Below, piece after piece: positions 8,998 through 18,490 of a stretch of DNA of 42,690 nt. Numbering within the stretch: position 1 is the first letter of the stretch; each line of letters begins with the position of its first letter. The stretch is from Candidatus Pacearchaeota archaeon (GTDB lineage: Archaea > Nanobdellota > Nanobdellia > Pacearchaeales > GW2011-AR1). The translations under genes and the position numbers were made by a program. The notes under the pieces were generated by a model that saw only the letters and a list, made by a program, of their open reading frames with translations, searched no databases and was not told the DNA's origin. The stretch is from NCBI GenBank assembly GCA_017609405.1, contig JAFCDZ010000006.1:1-42690 (forward strand), given 5' to 3'.

Positions 8998-9669
8998 ATG
9001 AAAAAGCAGGTGAAGATTGAGATTAATATTACAAATAAGGCATTTTATACTTTAATAGCTATCGGTATTCTATTGGTAATGATTCTCAGTGTATGGGCCT
9101 ACCAATCAAACATGCGTGCAGGAAATCCGCTGATTATGGGACATTCTGCTGGAGAAATTTATGTTGAAAACTCTGCTGGAGAAATTATTAGTTTGCAAGA
9201 TGCATTAGATAATTTAACAAATTCTCTAAATAGGCGATTTATAGCTTTTGAGGTTTATAATCCTGATACTAAAACCTATGCTTGTGTAGATAAAGATCTT
9301 AAAGATTTATGTGGTGATGAAGATGGTTGTGATATTAGATTAGAACTGCAACATGAAACCGATTCATCTGATCAAGTGAAAACAATTGATGAACATATTT
9401 TTATGGAACAACCAGATATGTCTAATAACAGAAGTCCTGGTATTTATGGGTATACAAGACAAGAAGGTGGTGGAGACTTCTCTTGGATAACTGGAACAGA
9501 GAAAAGATACACTATTTTTTCTCCTTGGGGCTGGATGTGGATGCTTAATTATAGATCCAAGCATTGTCCAGAACAGTCAGGAAAAGCAGGTCCGGCATGG
9601 AGTGACCCTTATAAATTTACATTCGTATCTTCCCCAAAGACTAGAACTAGAGTTATCATTTATGACTAA
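8998..9669 (+). CDS. hypothetical protein with N-terminal TM anchor
   Basis: KAFYTLIAIGILLVMILSVWAY TM segment; extracytoplasmic domain with four Cys. Confidence 0.65.
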   Translation: MKKQVKIEINITNKAFYTLIAIGILLVMILSVWAYQSNMRAGNPLIMGHSAGEIYVENSAGEIISLQDALDNLTNSLNRRFIAFEVYNPDTKTYACVDKDLKDLCGDEDGCDIRLELQHETDSSDQVKTIDEHIFMEQPDMSNNRSPGIYGYTRQEGGGDFSWITGTEKRYTIFSPWGWMWMLNYRSKHCPEQSGKAGPAWSDPYKFTFVSSPKTRTRVIIYD

Positions 9670-9711
9670 TTATTTCCATAAGTAAAAATAAATCAAAGGT
9701 ACTACTTTTTA

Positions 9712-10122
9712 TTATACATCCAACACAACCTGACAAACCCAAGAGTTGTTTATTTTTTTTACAAACATCTCATTATAGGTAATTGCTTTCACCGGATTTG
9801 AGAAATTATAATTTTCTGCTTTATCACCAAGAACTTCTGCTTTTAATGTTTTTTCACTTAGATTAATTTTGTTTATTTTTGATAAAATAAATCCTTTGCT
9901 ATCAAATAAAAATAAGAACTCTTCTAAGAAATTATATAAAAGAGATTCGTAATCTTCTCCAGTAACTTCAACAATCTCTTTAATCTTTGGTGTTATGTTT
10001 GTTTGCTGAGACATTATAGAACCCAAAGCAAGAGCAGCGTTAGAAAATGCTTCAGGGAGTGTTTTACCAAAAGACCTAAATTTTATATCTGCTGTATGTT
10101 CTAAAAATTCGTAGTTCTTCAT
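9712..10122 (-). CDS. archease (RNA ligase RtcB cofactor family)
   Basis: YEFLEHTADIKFRSFGKTLPEAFSNAALALGSIM...LLYNFLEEFLFLFDSKGF...AITYNEM. Confidence 0.95.
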   Translation of the reverse strand: MKNYEFLEHTADIKFRSFGKTLPEAFSNAALALGSIMSQQTNITPKIKEIVEVTGEDYESLLYNFLEEFLFLFDSKGFILSKINKINLSEKTLKAEVLGDKAENYNFSNPVKAITYNEMFVKKINNSWVCQVVLDV

Positions 10123-10261
10123 TTAAATAATACAAAGGGTGTTTTTATATTTCTTTTGTTTTTTATTTTAAAATACAAATTGAAGATTTCCATATTCAAG
10201 TGAGTCCTTCTTTAAATATAGTTAAAAATATTTAAAAATAGGGAATTCTTCCAATAATCAA

Positions 10262-10373
10262 GCGCGGGTGGCACAGCGGCTACTGCGTCCGCCTGCAGAT
10301 TCAAGCTTTGTTTGAATCGCTTCCTTGAGAAGCAGTTAGCGGATTTTCCCGGGTTCGAGTCCCGGCCCGCGCT
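10262..10373 (+). tRNA. tRNA-Cys(GCA) with a 39-nt intron (10299-10337)
   Basis: Acceptor GCGCGGG/CCCGCGC, anticodon stem TCCGC/GCGGA, T-arm CCGGG-TTCGAGT-CCCGG, anticodon GCA at 10295-10297; intron at 37/38 with BHB central helix CTGC/GCAG and 3-nt bulges AGA and TTA. Confidence 0.93.
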
Positions 10374-10394
10374 TTGAAAAAATTAAAATAAAAA

Positions 10395-10808
10395 ATGAAA
10401 ACATATACAAAATATTTAACAATTAATACTGAAAAAAGAATTGAGTTAGTGAACATCACAAGGGAAGTTGAGGAAGCAGTTGAAGAGTCCGGTATAAAAG
10501 AGGGAATTGTTTTAGTTAATCCCATGCATATTACTGCATCTGTTTTTATTAATGATGAAGAATCTGGTTTAAAACAAGATTTTGTTGAATGGCTTGAAAA
10601 ACTTGCACCAAAAGATTTTGATTATAAACACCACCAAACAGGAGAAGATAATGGATATGCTCATTTATGGAGAACAATTATGGGAAGAGAAGTTGTTGTT
10701 GCAATAACAAATGGGAGATTAGATTTTGGACCATGGGAGCAAATCTTTTATGGAGAATTTGATGGTCAGAGAAATAAGAGAGTTCTTATTAAAGTAATTG
10801 GGGAATGA
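10395..10808 (+). CDS. YjbQ/UPF0047 family protein
   Basis: [22 protein letters not shown]...[61 protein letters not shown]. Confidence 0.95.
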   Translation: MKTYTKYLTINTEKRIELVNITREVEEAVEESGIKEGIVLVNPMHITASVFINDEESGLKQDFVEWLEKLAPKDFDYKHHQTGEDNGYAHLWRTIMGREVVVAITNGRLDFGPWEQIFYGEFDGQRNKRVLIKVIGE

Positions 10809-10928
10809 GATTTGCTCTGTCGCCCAAGCGTGGTCGAGCAAGGGAGCAAATCTTTTATGGGGAGTTTGATGGGCAAAGGAATAAGAGAATTCTTATTAAA
10901 ATTATTGGGGAATGAGATTTGCTCTGTC
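10735..10928 (+). repeat. imperfect direct duplication of the yjbQ 3' end (copies 10735-10821 and 10842-10928)
   Basis: 87 aligned nt with 8 mismatches, offset 107 nt; the second copy still reads [23 protein letters not shown]-stop. Confidence 0.92.
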
Positions 10929-11098
10929 TTCAAAAATGGTTGAACAAAAAGCCTTATTGTTAAATTCTGCTTAAAATGTTTTCTTATTAACCCTTATAAA
11001 AGATTTTTAACAAACTTTGAGAATAAACAATAAAGTGTAGTAACTCAAAAAGGGTTACAAAACAAAAAGTTTATAAAGACACCAAACCCGATATAGAT

Positions 11099-11464
11099 AT
11101 GGATGGAGACCTTATTATGAAAGTATATATGGAAGTAAGTGGCTTTAAAGGCCTTTTAGAAGGGGATAGCAGTCCAAAACCAGTTGATGATAGAAGTTTA
11201 AGAGGAATTATGGGATGTGAAAAGAGTGAAAAAGCTTTTATTGAAAGACTTCTAAGAATAACAAATAAAGAAGGAAGGGTTGAATTAGGAAGAGGAAAAG
11301 TATTAAGAATAACAGAGGTTCAATATACAAAAATAGGGCAAGATCCGGAAGATAGACAAGGTTTATTTTATCCTTTGGATAGATTAGATATGCCCTTTGG
11401 AAAGTATTATGAAAGGGGAAGAAAAAATAGAATTTCCTTAGGAATTGAGGTATTATCTGATTAA
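11099..11464 (+). CDS. hypothetical protein
   Basis: 121-aa ORF, VSGFKGLLEGDSSPKPVDDRSLRGIMG...; probable start at 11099 or 11117. Confidence 0.65.
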   Translation: MDGDLIMKVYMEVSGFKGLLEGDSSPKPVDDRSLRGIMGCEKSEKAFIERLLRITNKEGRVELGRGKVLRITEVQYTKIGQDPEDRQGLFYPLDRLDMPFGKYYERGRKNRISLGIEVLSD

Positions 11465-11502
11465 ATAATAAAACTTAAAATAATCAAAACTTATTTTAAA
11501 TT

Positions 11503-12168
11503 ATGAAGAAAAAAATATTTTTATTACTCTTGTTGTTATTAATTAAAGGAGTTCTTACTCTTCAAATAACTGAAGTTGAATTAAATCCTTCTGGAAGTGA
11601 TTCAGGAAATGAGTGGATTGAATTTTATTCTGAAAAGGAAGTAGATTTAGGAGAGTATAAAATTATCAATAATGATGGAGATGAGATAAAATTATCAGGA
11701 AAAGTTAAGGGTTTTTATGTTTATGTTTTTGAAAAACAATGGCTGGACAACTCAGATGAAAAAATAATTTTATACAAAGGAAATGAAAAAATACAAGAAA
11801 CACTAATTTTTGAAGATTCAAAAAATAATGAACTAACTTGGCAGTTCTGCGACAAATGGGAATTTAAAACATCAACAAAAGGAAAAGAAAACTGCGAAAA
11901 ACAAACTGAAGAAAAAGAAGAACCTCAAGAAGACCAAGAAGAAGCAGAAGAAGAAGTTCAAGAGCAAAAAGACCCGCAAGAAGAGAGCAATGAAAAAAAC
12001 AGCACAAAAAAGCCAAAACAAATAAGATTAGAAGAAATAAAATTAAATGCAAAAGATATAAAAAGAGATAAAATCTTAGATAAAAAAGAATATGCTATAG
12101 TTGTGTTGGTTATCCTCACAATAATAGTTATATTCTTATTAATAAAAAAATGGCACAAGATAAAATAG
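11503..12168 (+). CDS. lamin-tail-domain-like secreted protein with acidic linker and C-terminal TM
   Basis: Signal peptide; LQITEVELNPSGSDSGNEWIEFYSEKEVDLGEYKIINNDGDEIKL (LTD-like); E/K-rich linker; C-terminal TM. Confidence 0.75.
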   Translation: MKKKIFLLLLLLLIKGVLTLQITEVELNPSGSDSGNEWIEFYSEKEVDLGEYKIINNDGDEIKLSGKVKGFYVYVFEKQWLDNSDEKIILYKGNEKIQETLIFEDSKNNELTWQFCDKWEFKTSTKGKENCEKQTEEKEEPQEDQEEAEEEVQEQKDPQEESNEKNSTKKPKQIRLEEIKLNAKDIKRDKILDKKEYAIVVLVILTIIVIFLLIKKWHKIK

Positions 12169-12584
12169 AAGCAATAGTAATGATTGAAATTCTAGGGAAG
12201 CCTCCAGAACATTTGGTCTCAACATTAGAAGAAATTATATCAAAAATAGAAAAAGAAATAGGTCTAAATGTAAAAGAAAAAAAGATTCATGAACCTAAGG
12301 AATTGAAAGAAAACAAAGAGCTTTATACAACTTTTGCAGAAATTGTTATAGAAGCTGAAAAAATTTCACAGATAGTTGCATTAGCATTTAAATATGCTCC
12401 AGCACATATAGAAATAACAAATCCTGAGGAGATTCTTATGAGCAATCATGAATGGAATGATACTCTTAATGGTATTTTAATGATAATCCACAAATATGAT
12501 GAAGTTGCAAGAATTTTACAAAATGAAAATAAGATACTTGCAAAAAGATTGGAAGAACTATCAAAAAAAAATAAAAAAGATTAA
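12150..12584 (+). CDS. hypothetical cytosolic protein
   Basis: 144 aa; overlaps the upstream gene by 19 nt; C-terminal coiled-coil-like segment. Confidence 0.65.
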   Translation: MAQDKIEAIVMIEILGKPPEHLVSTLEEIISKIEKEIGLNVKEKKIHEPKELKENKELYTTFAEIVIEAEKISQIVALAFKYAPAHIEITNPEEILMSNHEWNDTLNGILMIIHKYDEVARILQNENKILAKRLEELSKKNKKD

Positions 12585-13804
12585 ATTCCTTGCATAGGGA
12601 TTTTTTGTTCCTGCTTTTTCTTAAATAATAAATTTGTTAAAAAATTTGATTTTCCTTTGTATTTTTTTGAATAAAACCACAAAACCCCTATAAGGGCAAT
12701 GGCTATGAGTATTATGACTATCTTTGAAGATGAAGAACTACCTGAATTTTGGTTTTCAGAAGAAGCATTTTCTTGATTTAAATTCTGTGAATCATTAGAA
12801 ATAACATATTCATCCTCAAAAGGATTATATCTCTCGAAAAAGTGTGCTTCAATTGGAAGGGTTTCTATCACACCATTATATTTATCAAGAACTGCTATTT
12901 CTCCATAGATATCTTCCTCATCATCAGAGAAAAAAACAACATCAAAAGAGATGCTCTCATTCACATCTAATGAATCTATTTTTCTTAAAGATAGATTTAT
13001 ATTATTTATTAAAGAATCAGATAATTTTAATGTCAAGTTCTCTAATTTTACATTTCCTGTATTTTTCAAAGAAACTTCTTTTGTTTTAGATAAAGGAATA
13101 ATTGTAGAGATATTTAGGAGATATTCAGAAAAAGAAACCCTTATTTTTTCTTCTTCGCTAACATCTTGCCCTAATAAATAGACTAAGAAAGAGAAAGAAT
13201 CTAAAGAAGAGAAATTAATACTAGTTAACTTTGAAGAATTAATCTCTTTAATAGAAAAATAAATTTTCTTTTCATCTCCTGGAAGAATTTCAAGAGTTTT
13301 TTTATTTCCAATGCTTTTTCCAGTTATTGAATCCATTATTGAAATATCCTCCCCAGTAGATACTTTTACATTTATTGTAGAACCAAGAACATTTTTAATA
13401 ATCACTTGAAAAGATTCTGAAGTTGTTATAAATCCTTTATCTATTTGAAAAGCAAATGTTTGATTAGAGATTGTAAAATTTTTTACATAATCATTCTCAA
13501 CATATTTTCCATTAGAATAGGACAAGATATTCTCAAGAACAATAGAATAATTACCTGAATCATAAGGAAGGTTTGTAAATAAATAATAATTATTTTTTAT
13601 CTTTCCAAGAGAAAAATCAAGAGGTACTTCCACCCCATTATGATAAAAATGAATATCTTGTTCAGTTATAGGAGATAAAAAAACCCCTGAGATTTTTGCT
13701 AAAAAAGGTTCTCCTTTTTTGTATTCTTGTTTTATCTGAATATCTAATGAACTTATATTTGACAGCAAAAGAATAAATAAGAGTATAATAATTATCTTTT
13801 TCAT
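12581..13804 (-). CDS. secreted, C-terminally TM-anchored surface protein
   Basis: Signal peptide MKKIIIILLFILLLSNISS; beta-rich ectodomain; S-rich linker and TM KIVIILIAIALIGVLWFY. Confidence 0.7.
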   Translation of the reverse strand: MKKIIIILLFILLLSNISSLDIQIKQEYKKGEPFLAKISGVFLSPITEQDIHFYHNGVEVPLDFSLGKIKNNYYLFTNLPYDSGNYSIVLENILSYSNGKYVENDYVKNFTISNQTFAFQIDKGFITTSESFQVIIKNVLGSTINVKVSTGEDISIMDSITGKSIGNKKTLEILPGDEKKIYFSIKEINSSKLTSINFSSLDSFSFLVYLLGQDVSEEEKIRVSFSEYLLNISTIIPLSKTKEVSLKNTGNVKLENLTLKLSDSLINNINLSLRKIDSLDVNESISFDVVFFSDDEEDIYGEIAVLDKYNGVIETLPIEAHFFERYNPFEDEYVISNDSQNLNQENASSENQNSGSSSSSKIVIILIAIALIGVLWFYSKKYKGKSNFLTNLLFKKKQEQKIPMQGI

Positions 13805-13842
13805 GGATTTTATAAAAATTGAGAATATAAAAACTTTTTTAA

Positions 13843-15540
13843 TTAAGGTAAAGGTCTTCTTGGACCTGGACTAATTCTTTGTGGTGGAAAAGGAGGCCTT
13901 CTTCCAGGTGGTGGAGGGAAAGGCCCTCTTCTCATTGGAACCCCTTTCCCCTGTTTAAACCTCCTTCTATATATCCAAGCTTTAATTTTATTTCTGTAGA
14001 TTATTCCAATTACAACAAGAATAATTAAAATTACAAGCAAATAAATCCACCATTTAGAAGACTTTTTTTCTGGAGATGGTTGAACAGAAACTCTTTTACA
14101 ACATACATCATTTGCATCTAAACAAGAATAAGTTGTCTCAGTTTCATCATCTCTACAAACACCTCTACAAACACCTCCTTCTTGCTCACACTCAGAAACT
14201 TCTATTCTTGGATTACAGGTTCCATGCAAACAACAAACCTCTCCAGACCGAAGATCAGAAGTTGTTATTTTATCACCAGTGCAAACTTCATTAGAATTAC
14301 AAATTAAGCCTCCTCTATCTGAGCAAGTATCTTGAGCAGGCTGTTTATCACAACATACAAGAGGATAGAAGCAATGATAATTAATAGTATTCCCTCCTGC
14401 TTCACTACATGCGCTATTTGAAACACAATAATATCCTTCAGATTCGCAATCTAATTGAGTATGCTCATTGTTATCAAAGTCTCTTGGCCAAACAGAACTA
14501 AGGATAAAAGCAGTATTTACAACATCATTATCCCAACAACCATTAGGGCTTTGCTTCTCAAGTAACCATTCTTTTGCAGAATCTTTTTCTGATAAAGTAT
14601 CATAAAAAAGAGAATTTAATGCAAGAGCAGTGTCAAAGAACCTATCTCCAGAAACCTCCCAGTATTTGCCAACTCTTTGTAAATTAAGAAGCTCTTGCCT
14701 AAACTCAGCATCTTGTGTAAGTGAATATATTATAGAGTATGGAAGTTCTTTTTGATTATTTTTTGCTTCCATCTTTAGGTATGGTAAAAAGGGTTTAATA
14801 TCTTCGCCAAGCGAATCAAGAGCATAAGCAGCCCATAAAGTTCCTGCGTAATCACAAGAGCTCCCTTGTTTTAGACAAAAAAGGTTTATTTTCTCTTTTG
14901 TTTTTCCACCTGCTGAAGCAGAATTAACTTCCTCTGGAATATAAATAATTGGTGAATTTTCTTTTTGATATAGTAAATTAGTTGTAAAATCTGAATCACA
15001 AGTTATTTCAAATTCTTGATTATAGCAAGAAGGAGATATTTTAATCCAATATCCATTTGAAGAAACACTAAAACATCTTCCAAGATCCCCAACAATTTTT
15101 TTGTCTTCATTAATTAAAAAAGCTCTTCCAGAGATTTTACACGTGGTCTTATTTCTTGAATCTACCTGAATATACCAAATTAGATTATTCGGAATTACCT
15201 TTTGGGATAACAACCATTGTTTTGTTTTTTCAACAGACCCTCCTGCTTTTTTTAGAGCTAACATTGCCTGAGCAGTTGTCTTGATATTGCATCTTAGTTT
15301 TGGAAAACATCCTGAAGCATCCATCTGCGATTCAACATCATCAAAACATTTTCCTGTAGCAAGAAGAGAGAAAATTTGGGATTCTAATCCAAGAGAACTG
15401 CAATCCCCTATGAGATTATTTAAACAATCATAGGCTTTATCAATTCTATCCTGTTCAGAAAGATTTCCCAAATCAATTGCTAAAATTTGATTAAATAAAA
15501 ATAAAGTAATTACCACCATAAACAGCGCTCTTTTTATCAT
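13843..15540 (-). CDS. secreted Cys-rich protein with prenyltransferase/terpene-cyclase-like alpha-helical repeats, TM and Pro/Arg-rich tail
   Basis: Signal peptide; TTAQAMLALKKAGGSVEKTKQWLLSQ, DTALALNSLFYDTLSEKDSAKEWLLEKQSPNGCWDNDVVNTAFILSSVWP; Cys-rich domains; TM; tail RRGPFPPPPGRRPPFPPQRISPGPRRPLP. Confidence 0.7.
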   Translation of the reverse strand: MIKRALFMVVITLFLFNQILAIDLGNLSEQDRIDKAYDCLNNLIGDCSSLGLESQIFSLLATGKCFDDVESQMDASGCFPKLRCNIKTTAQAMLALKKAGGSVEKTKQWLLSQKVIPNNLIWYIQVDSRNKTTCKISGRAFLINEDKKIVGDLGRCFSVSSNGYWIKISPSCYNQEFEITCDSDFTTNLLYQKENSPIIYIPEEVNSASAGGKTKEKINLFCLKQGSSCDYAGTLWAAYALDSLGEDIKPFLPYLKMEAKNNQKELPYSIIYSLTQDAEFRQELLNLQRVGKYWEVSGDRFFDTALALNSLFYDTLSEKDSAKEWLLEKQSPNGCWDNDVVNTAFILSSVWPRDFDNNEHTQLDCESEGYYCVSNSACSEAGGNTINYHCFYPLVCCDKQPAQDTCSDRGGLICNSNEVCTGDKITTSDLRSGEVCCLHGTCNPRIEVSECEQEGGVCRGVCRDDETETTYSCLDANDVCCKRVSVQPSPEKKSSKWWIYLLVILIILVVIGIIYRNKIKAWIYRRRFKQGKGVPMRRGPFPPPPGRRPPFPPQRISPGPRRPLP

Positions 15541-15574
15541 AATTAAATGTGGTATGAGTTATTTATAAAATTTG

Positions 15575-16864
15575 TTATTTAGAAGGCTTTTTTGGAGTAT
15601 TTCTCTTCTGCCTGCTGTTTGATAGAAAATTTTTCTTAATTGCATAGCTTAGAGGATTTTTTATTTTTTCACATAAATTATCTGGAGAACAGACACCAAT
15701 ATTTTGATAAAATTCCCTACAATTTGGTGGGGGGAAAGGTTTTTTTCTAAAAAACCAATTTAACTGAGATTTAATATATCCTTCTTTAAGTTTTGATTTA
15801 TTTCTATCATTCCATTCCCAAACCCTTTTTTCAATTTCTGCCTTATCTAAACCAATTGAACGGAAGAAATTCAAAAGAACAAACAAACCTCTTTTTTTTC
15901 CATCTTCCATACCTTTTAGAATATTTTTAATACAAGGGGGAAATAAAGAATCTGATAGATTCTCAATTTTAATTTCCTGGTGTGAAATCTCTCTTTTTGG
16001 TTCTTCTCTATTTTCCTCGTTGTTCCAATCTAATGCTTGAATTAAGAGTGTTGAAGCTTCTCCTTCTTGAGAATCTGGAATGAAATCTCTTATATTCTCC
16101 TTCTTTATCTTAAAAGGGTCAGCATCTTTTAAATCAAAATTTTCTAATTCCTCTTTTGTTAAAACAATGCTTGATAGAGATGTTTTTTCATGAAGAGAAT
16201 AAGGCATACGAAATAGATGGCGTGGAGACACAAGAACCAAATCAGGAACAACCTCTTTAAAAGCATCATAATCTTTAACATATTTGCTTTTTGTTGATAA
16301 GAGTGTTATTTTTTCTATAACTTTATTCTTAGTCTTTTCGCGAATATAATTCAATAGAATTCTTGGCCACTCTGGGAACATATCAGAAGTATCCATACCA
16401 TTAAGTTCCTTTGGAAAGGATTTCCAAGGAATAATAAGATGAAATCCTTTACTACCGCTAAATTTAATTCCAATATTCTTTACTCCATGATATTCTAAGA
16501 ATTTTATTATTTCAATAGCCATAATCCTGCTATAATCAATATATTTAGAGTCAATATCAATTAGAAAATCCCAACCAATCCTTAACGTGTTATAGTCTCC
16601 TTCACTCATCTCAGAAGAAAGTTCAAGAGGGTCTCTCCAAAGCTCTTCTGAACAATGAAAACTTGTTGCGCCCTTTTTTGCAAGCTCTAATACATCTCTT
16701 GCAAACTGGATAGTATCGGGTCTTTTTCCAAAACCCTCATAATATCTTGGAACAACCTCCCTATTTACAGAGAAATCTGCAATTGCTCTTTGAATTTCTG
16801 GTCTTGAATAATATATCAAAGTAATGCTTCTAATTCTTTGTTCTTTCTTTGATTTTTCATCCAT
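15575..16864 (-). CDS. priS: DNA primase, PriS fused to a PriL C-terminal Fe-S-like domain
   Basis: PriS: REVVPRYYEGFGKRPDTIQFARDVLELAKKGATSFHCSEELWRDP...DFLIDIDSKY...IKFSGSKGFHLIIPW; PriL-CTD-like: PPCIKNILKGMEDGKKRGLFVLLNFFRSIGL...PPNCREFYQNIGVCSPDNLCEKIKNPLSYA. Confidence 0.92.
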   Translation of the reverse strand: MDEKSKKEQRIRSITLIYYSRPEIQRAIADFSVNREVVPRYYEGFGKRPDTIQFARDVLELAKKGATSFHCSEELWRDPLELSSEMSEGDYNTLRIGWDFLIDIDSKYIDYSRIMAIEIIKFLEYHGVKNIGIKFSGSKGFHLIIPWKSFPKELNGMDTSDMFPEWPRILLNYIREKTKNKVIEKITLLSTKSKYVKDYDAFKEVVPDLVLVSPRHLFRMPYSLHEKTSLSSIVLTKEELENFDLKDADPFKIKKENIRDFIPDSQEGEASTLLIQALDWNNEENREEPKREISHQEIKIENLSDSLFPPCIKNILKGMEDGKKRGLFVLLNFFRSIGLDKAEIEKRVWEWNDRNKSKLKEGYIKSQLNWFFRKKPFPPPNCREFYQNIGVCSPDNLCEKIKNPLSYAIKKNFLSNSRQKRNTPKKPSK

Positions 16865-16956
16865 GTATACCTAAAACAAAAAGGGTTTAATAAATTAAGG
16901 TTATGATTATGAGATAACACCATAATCCTTAAAAACAAAGCAAACATAACTGTTTT

Positions 16957-17682
16957 ATGAAAGCAAAATTAGACAATCCAAAAATATTATCTAATGCAAT
17001 AGATATAATCTCTGAATTAGTTACTGAAGTAAAAATAGAGATAAATGAATTTGGATTAAGTATTGTAGCAATGGACCCTTCAAGGGCATCTATGGTAAGC
17101 TTTAAAATTCCTGCAAGTTCTTTTTCAATTCTTGAAGCAGATTCAGAATCTTTAGGGGTTAATTTAGATGATTTAAAAAAGATATTGAGAAGAGCCTCAA
17201 ACGCAAGTTCAATTATCCTTGAAAGAATTGAAAATGATTTAAAAATTACAATTGAAGACAAGATATTAAGAGAATTCTCATTAAATTTATTAGATATTGA
17301 AGGAGAAGAAACAAAACCAAGAGATTTGGAATACAGCGCTCATGTAGAGATAAACTCTTCTGATTTAAATGATTCAATTGAAGATTGTGCAATTGTTGCA
17401 GATGCTTGCTCATTTATAATTGAGGATGGAAAATTCATTATTGAAGCAAAAGGTTTGAATTCTGCTCGCTCTGAATTCTCTGGAGATGAAGCAAAAATAG
17501 AAGGAGAAAATTGTAAATCAAGATATGGATTAGAATATCTCCAAAAATTTATGAAAGGCTCAAAAATATCTGATAAAGCTCTATTGAGTTTTGCAAATTC
17601 TCATCCATTAAAAATAGATTTTAAAAACCCCCAAGCAGAATTAAGTTTTCTTCTTGCCCCTCGTGCTGAAGCAGAAGATTAA
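16957..17682 (+). CDS. pcn: DNA polymerase sliding clamp (PCNA)
   Basis: MKAKLDNPKILSNAIDIISELVTEVKIEINEFGLSIVAMDPSRASMVSFKIP...ISDKALLSFANSHPLKIDF. Confidence 0.96.
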   Translation: MKAKLDNPKILSNAIDIISELVTEVKIEINEFGLSIVAMDPSRASMVSFKIPASSFSILEADSESLGVNLDDLKKILRRASNASSIILERIENDLKITIEDKILREFSLNLLDIEGEETKPRDLEYSAHVEINSSDLNDSIEDCAIVADACSFIIEDGKFIIEAKGLNSARSEFSGDEAKIEGENCKSRYGLEYLQKFMKGSKISDKALLSFANSHPLKIDFKNPQAELSFLLAPRAEAED

Positions 17683-17707
17683 AAAACTCAAAAAACATCT
17701 TTAAGAT

Positions 17708-18490
17708 ATGAATAAAAAAAGAGGGCAAGCAAGTTTATTTGTTCTTGGAGGGATTATTTTAGTTGGTTTAATAATTTTATTTCTAATCTCAAGAAACATA
17801 GAGATAAAACAAACTCCAAAAATACAAGGAAAAGATATACATTCAAAACTTCAGTATTGTATTGAACCAAAACTAAAAGAGATAATAAAAACAATAGGAG
17901 AACGAGGAGGTTCTGTAAATCCTGAATTATATATAAAATTTCAATTTGAGGAGGAAAAAGAACCGCACAATATAAGTTTTTTATGTTATAATAATCTATA
18001 TTACTATCCATGCATAAACCAAAACCCTCTTTTAATAGAGCATGTAAAAAATGAAATAAAAAAAGAAGTAGAACCTGTTGTCAGAGAGTGTTTTGAAAAA
18101 ATAAAAGAGGATTATGAAAAAAAAGGTTATTCTTATTCAGGAAATAAAAATATTACCCTTTCTATAAATTTAAGTGAGGGAAAAGTAATCTTAGATATAA
18201 AAAATAATATCTTGTTAAAAAGAGAGAACAAGACAATTGAAAAAAAAGAGTTTAGGTTGTTTTTTGATGATTATATTTATGATTTAATGATTTTAGCACA
18301 AGAGATTGTTAATCAAGAAGCTGACTATTGTGATTCTTATTATGCTGAGCTCTCAATATTAAACCCTCAAATAGACATATCAAAATTTAGAACTAGTGAT
18401 TTAAATATAATCTATACCTTAAGATATATTAAAAATAATGAAACTTTCAGATTTGCTGTAAGGGGGTGTGTTATACCGCCAGGAATATGA
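17708..18490 (+). CDS. membrane-anchored protein with pilin-like N-terminus (module A small subunit)
   Basis: KKRGQASLFVLGGIILVGLIILFLI; homologous to 23336-24115 (CIEPKLKEIIKTIGERGGSVNPELY / CIREDLEKAIEKVSLQGGSLNPEHY). Confidence 0.75.
   Translation: MNKKRGQASLFVLGGIILVGLIILFLISRNIEIKQTPKIQGKDIHSKLQYCIEPKLKEIIKTIGERGGSVNPELYIKFQFEEEKEPHNISFLCYNNLYYYPCINQNPLLIEHVKNEIKKEVEPVVRECFEKIKEDYEKKGYSYSGNKNITLSINLSEGKVILDIKNNILLKRENKTIEKKEFRLFFDDYIYDLMILAQEIVNQEADYCDSYYAELSILNPQIDISKFRTSDLNIIYTLRYIKNNETFRFAVRGCVIPPGI

Noticed and set aside
9151-9186. Direct repeat TCTGCTGGAGAAATT
   Set aside because: In-frame SAGEI duplication inside a CDS; short and likely only a local protein repeat.
10301-10525. 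Minus-strand ORF across tRNA-Cys and the start of yjbQ
   Set aside because: It overlaps a confident intron-containing tRNA and a conserved CDS; spurious.
10821-10841. tRNA-like fragment (GCCCAAGCGTGGTCGAGCA) between the yjbQ copies
   Set aside because: The words resemble tRNA D-arm sequence, but no acceptor, anticodon or T-arm can be built; better explained as part of the duplicated flank.
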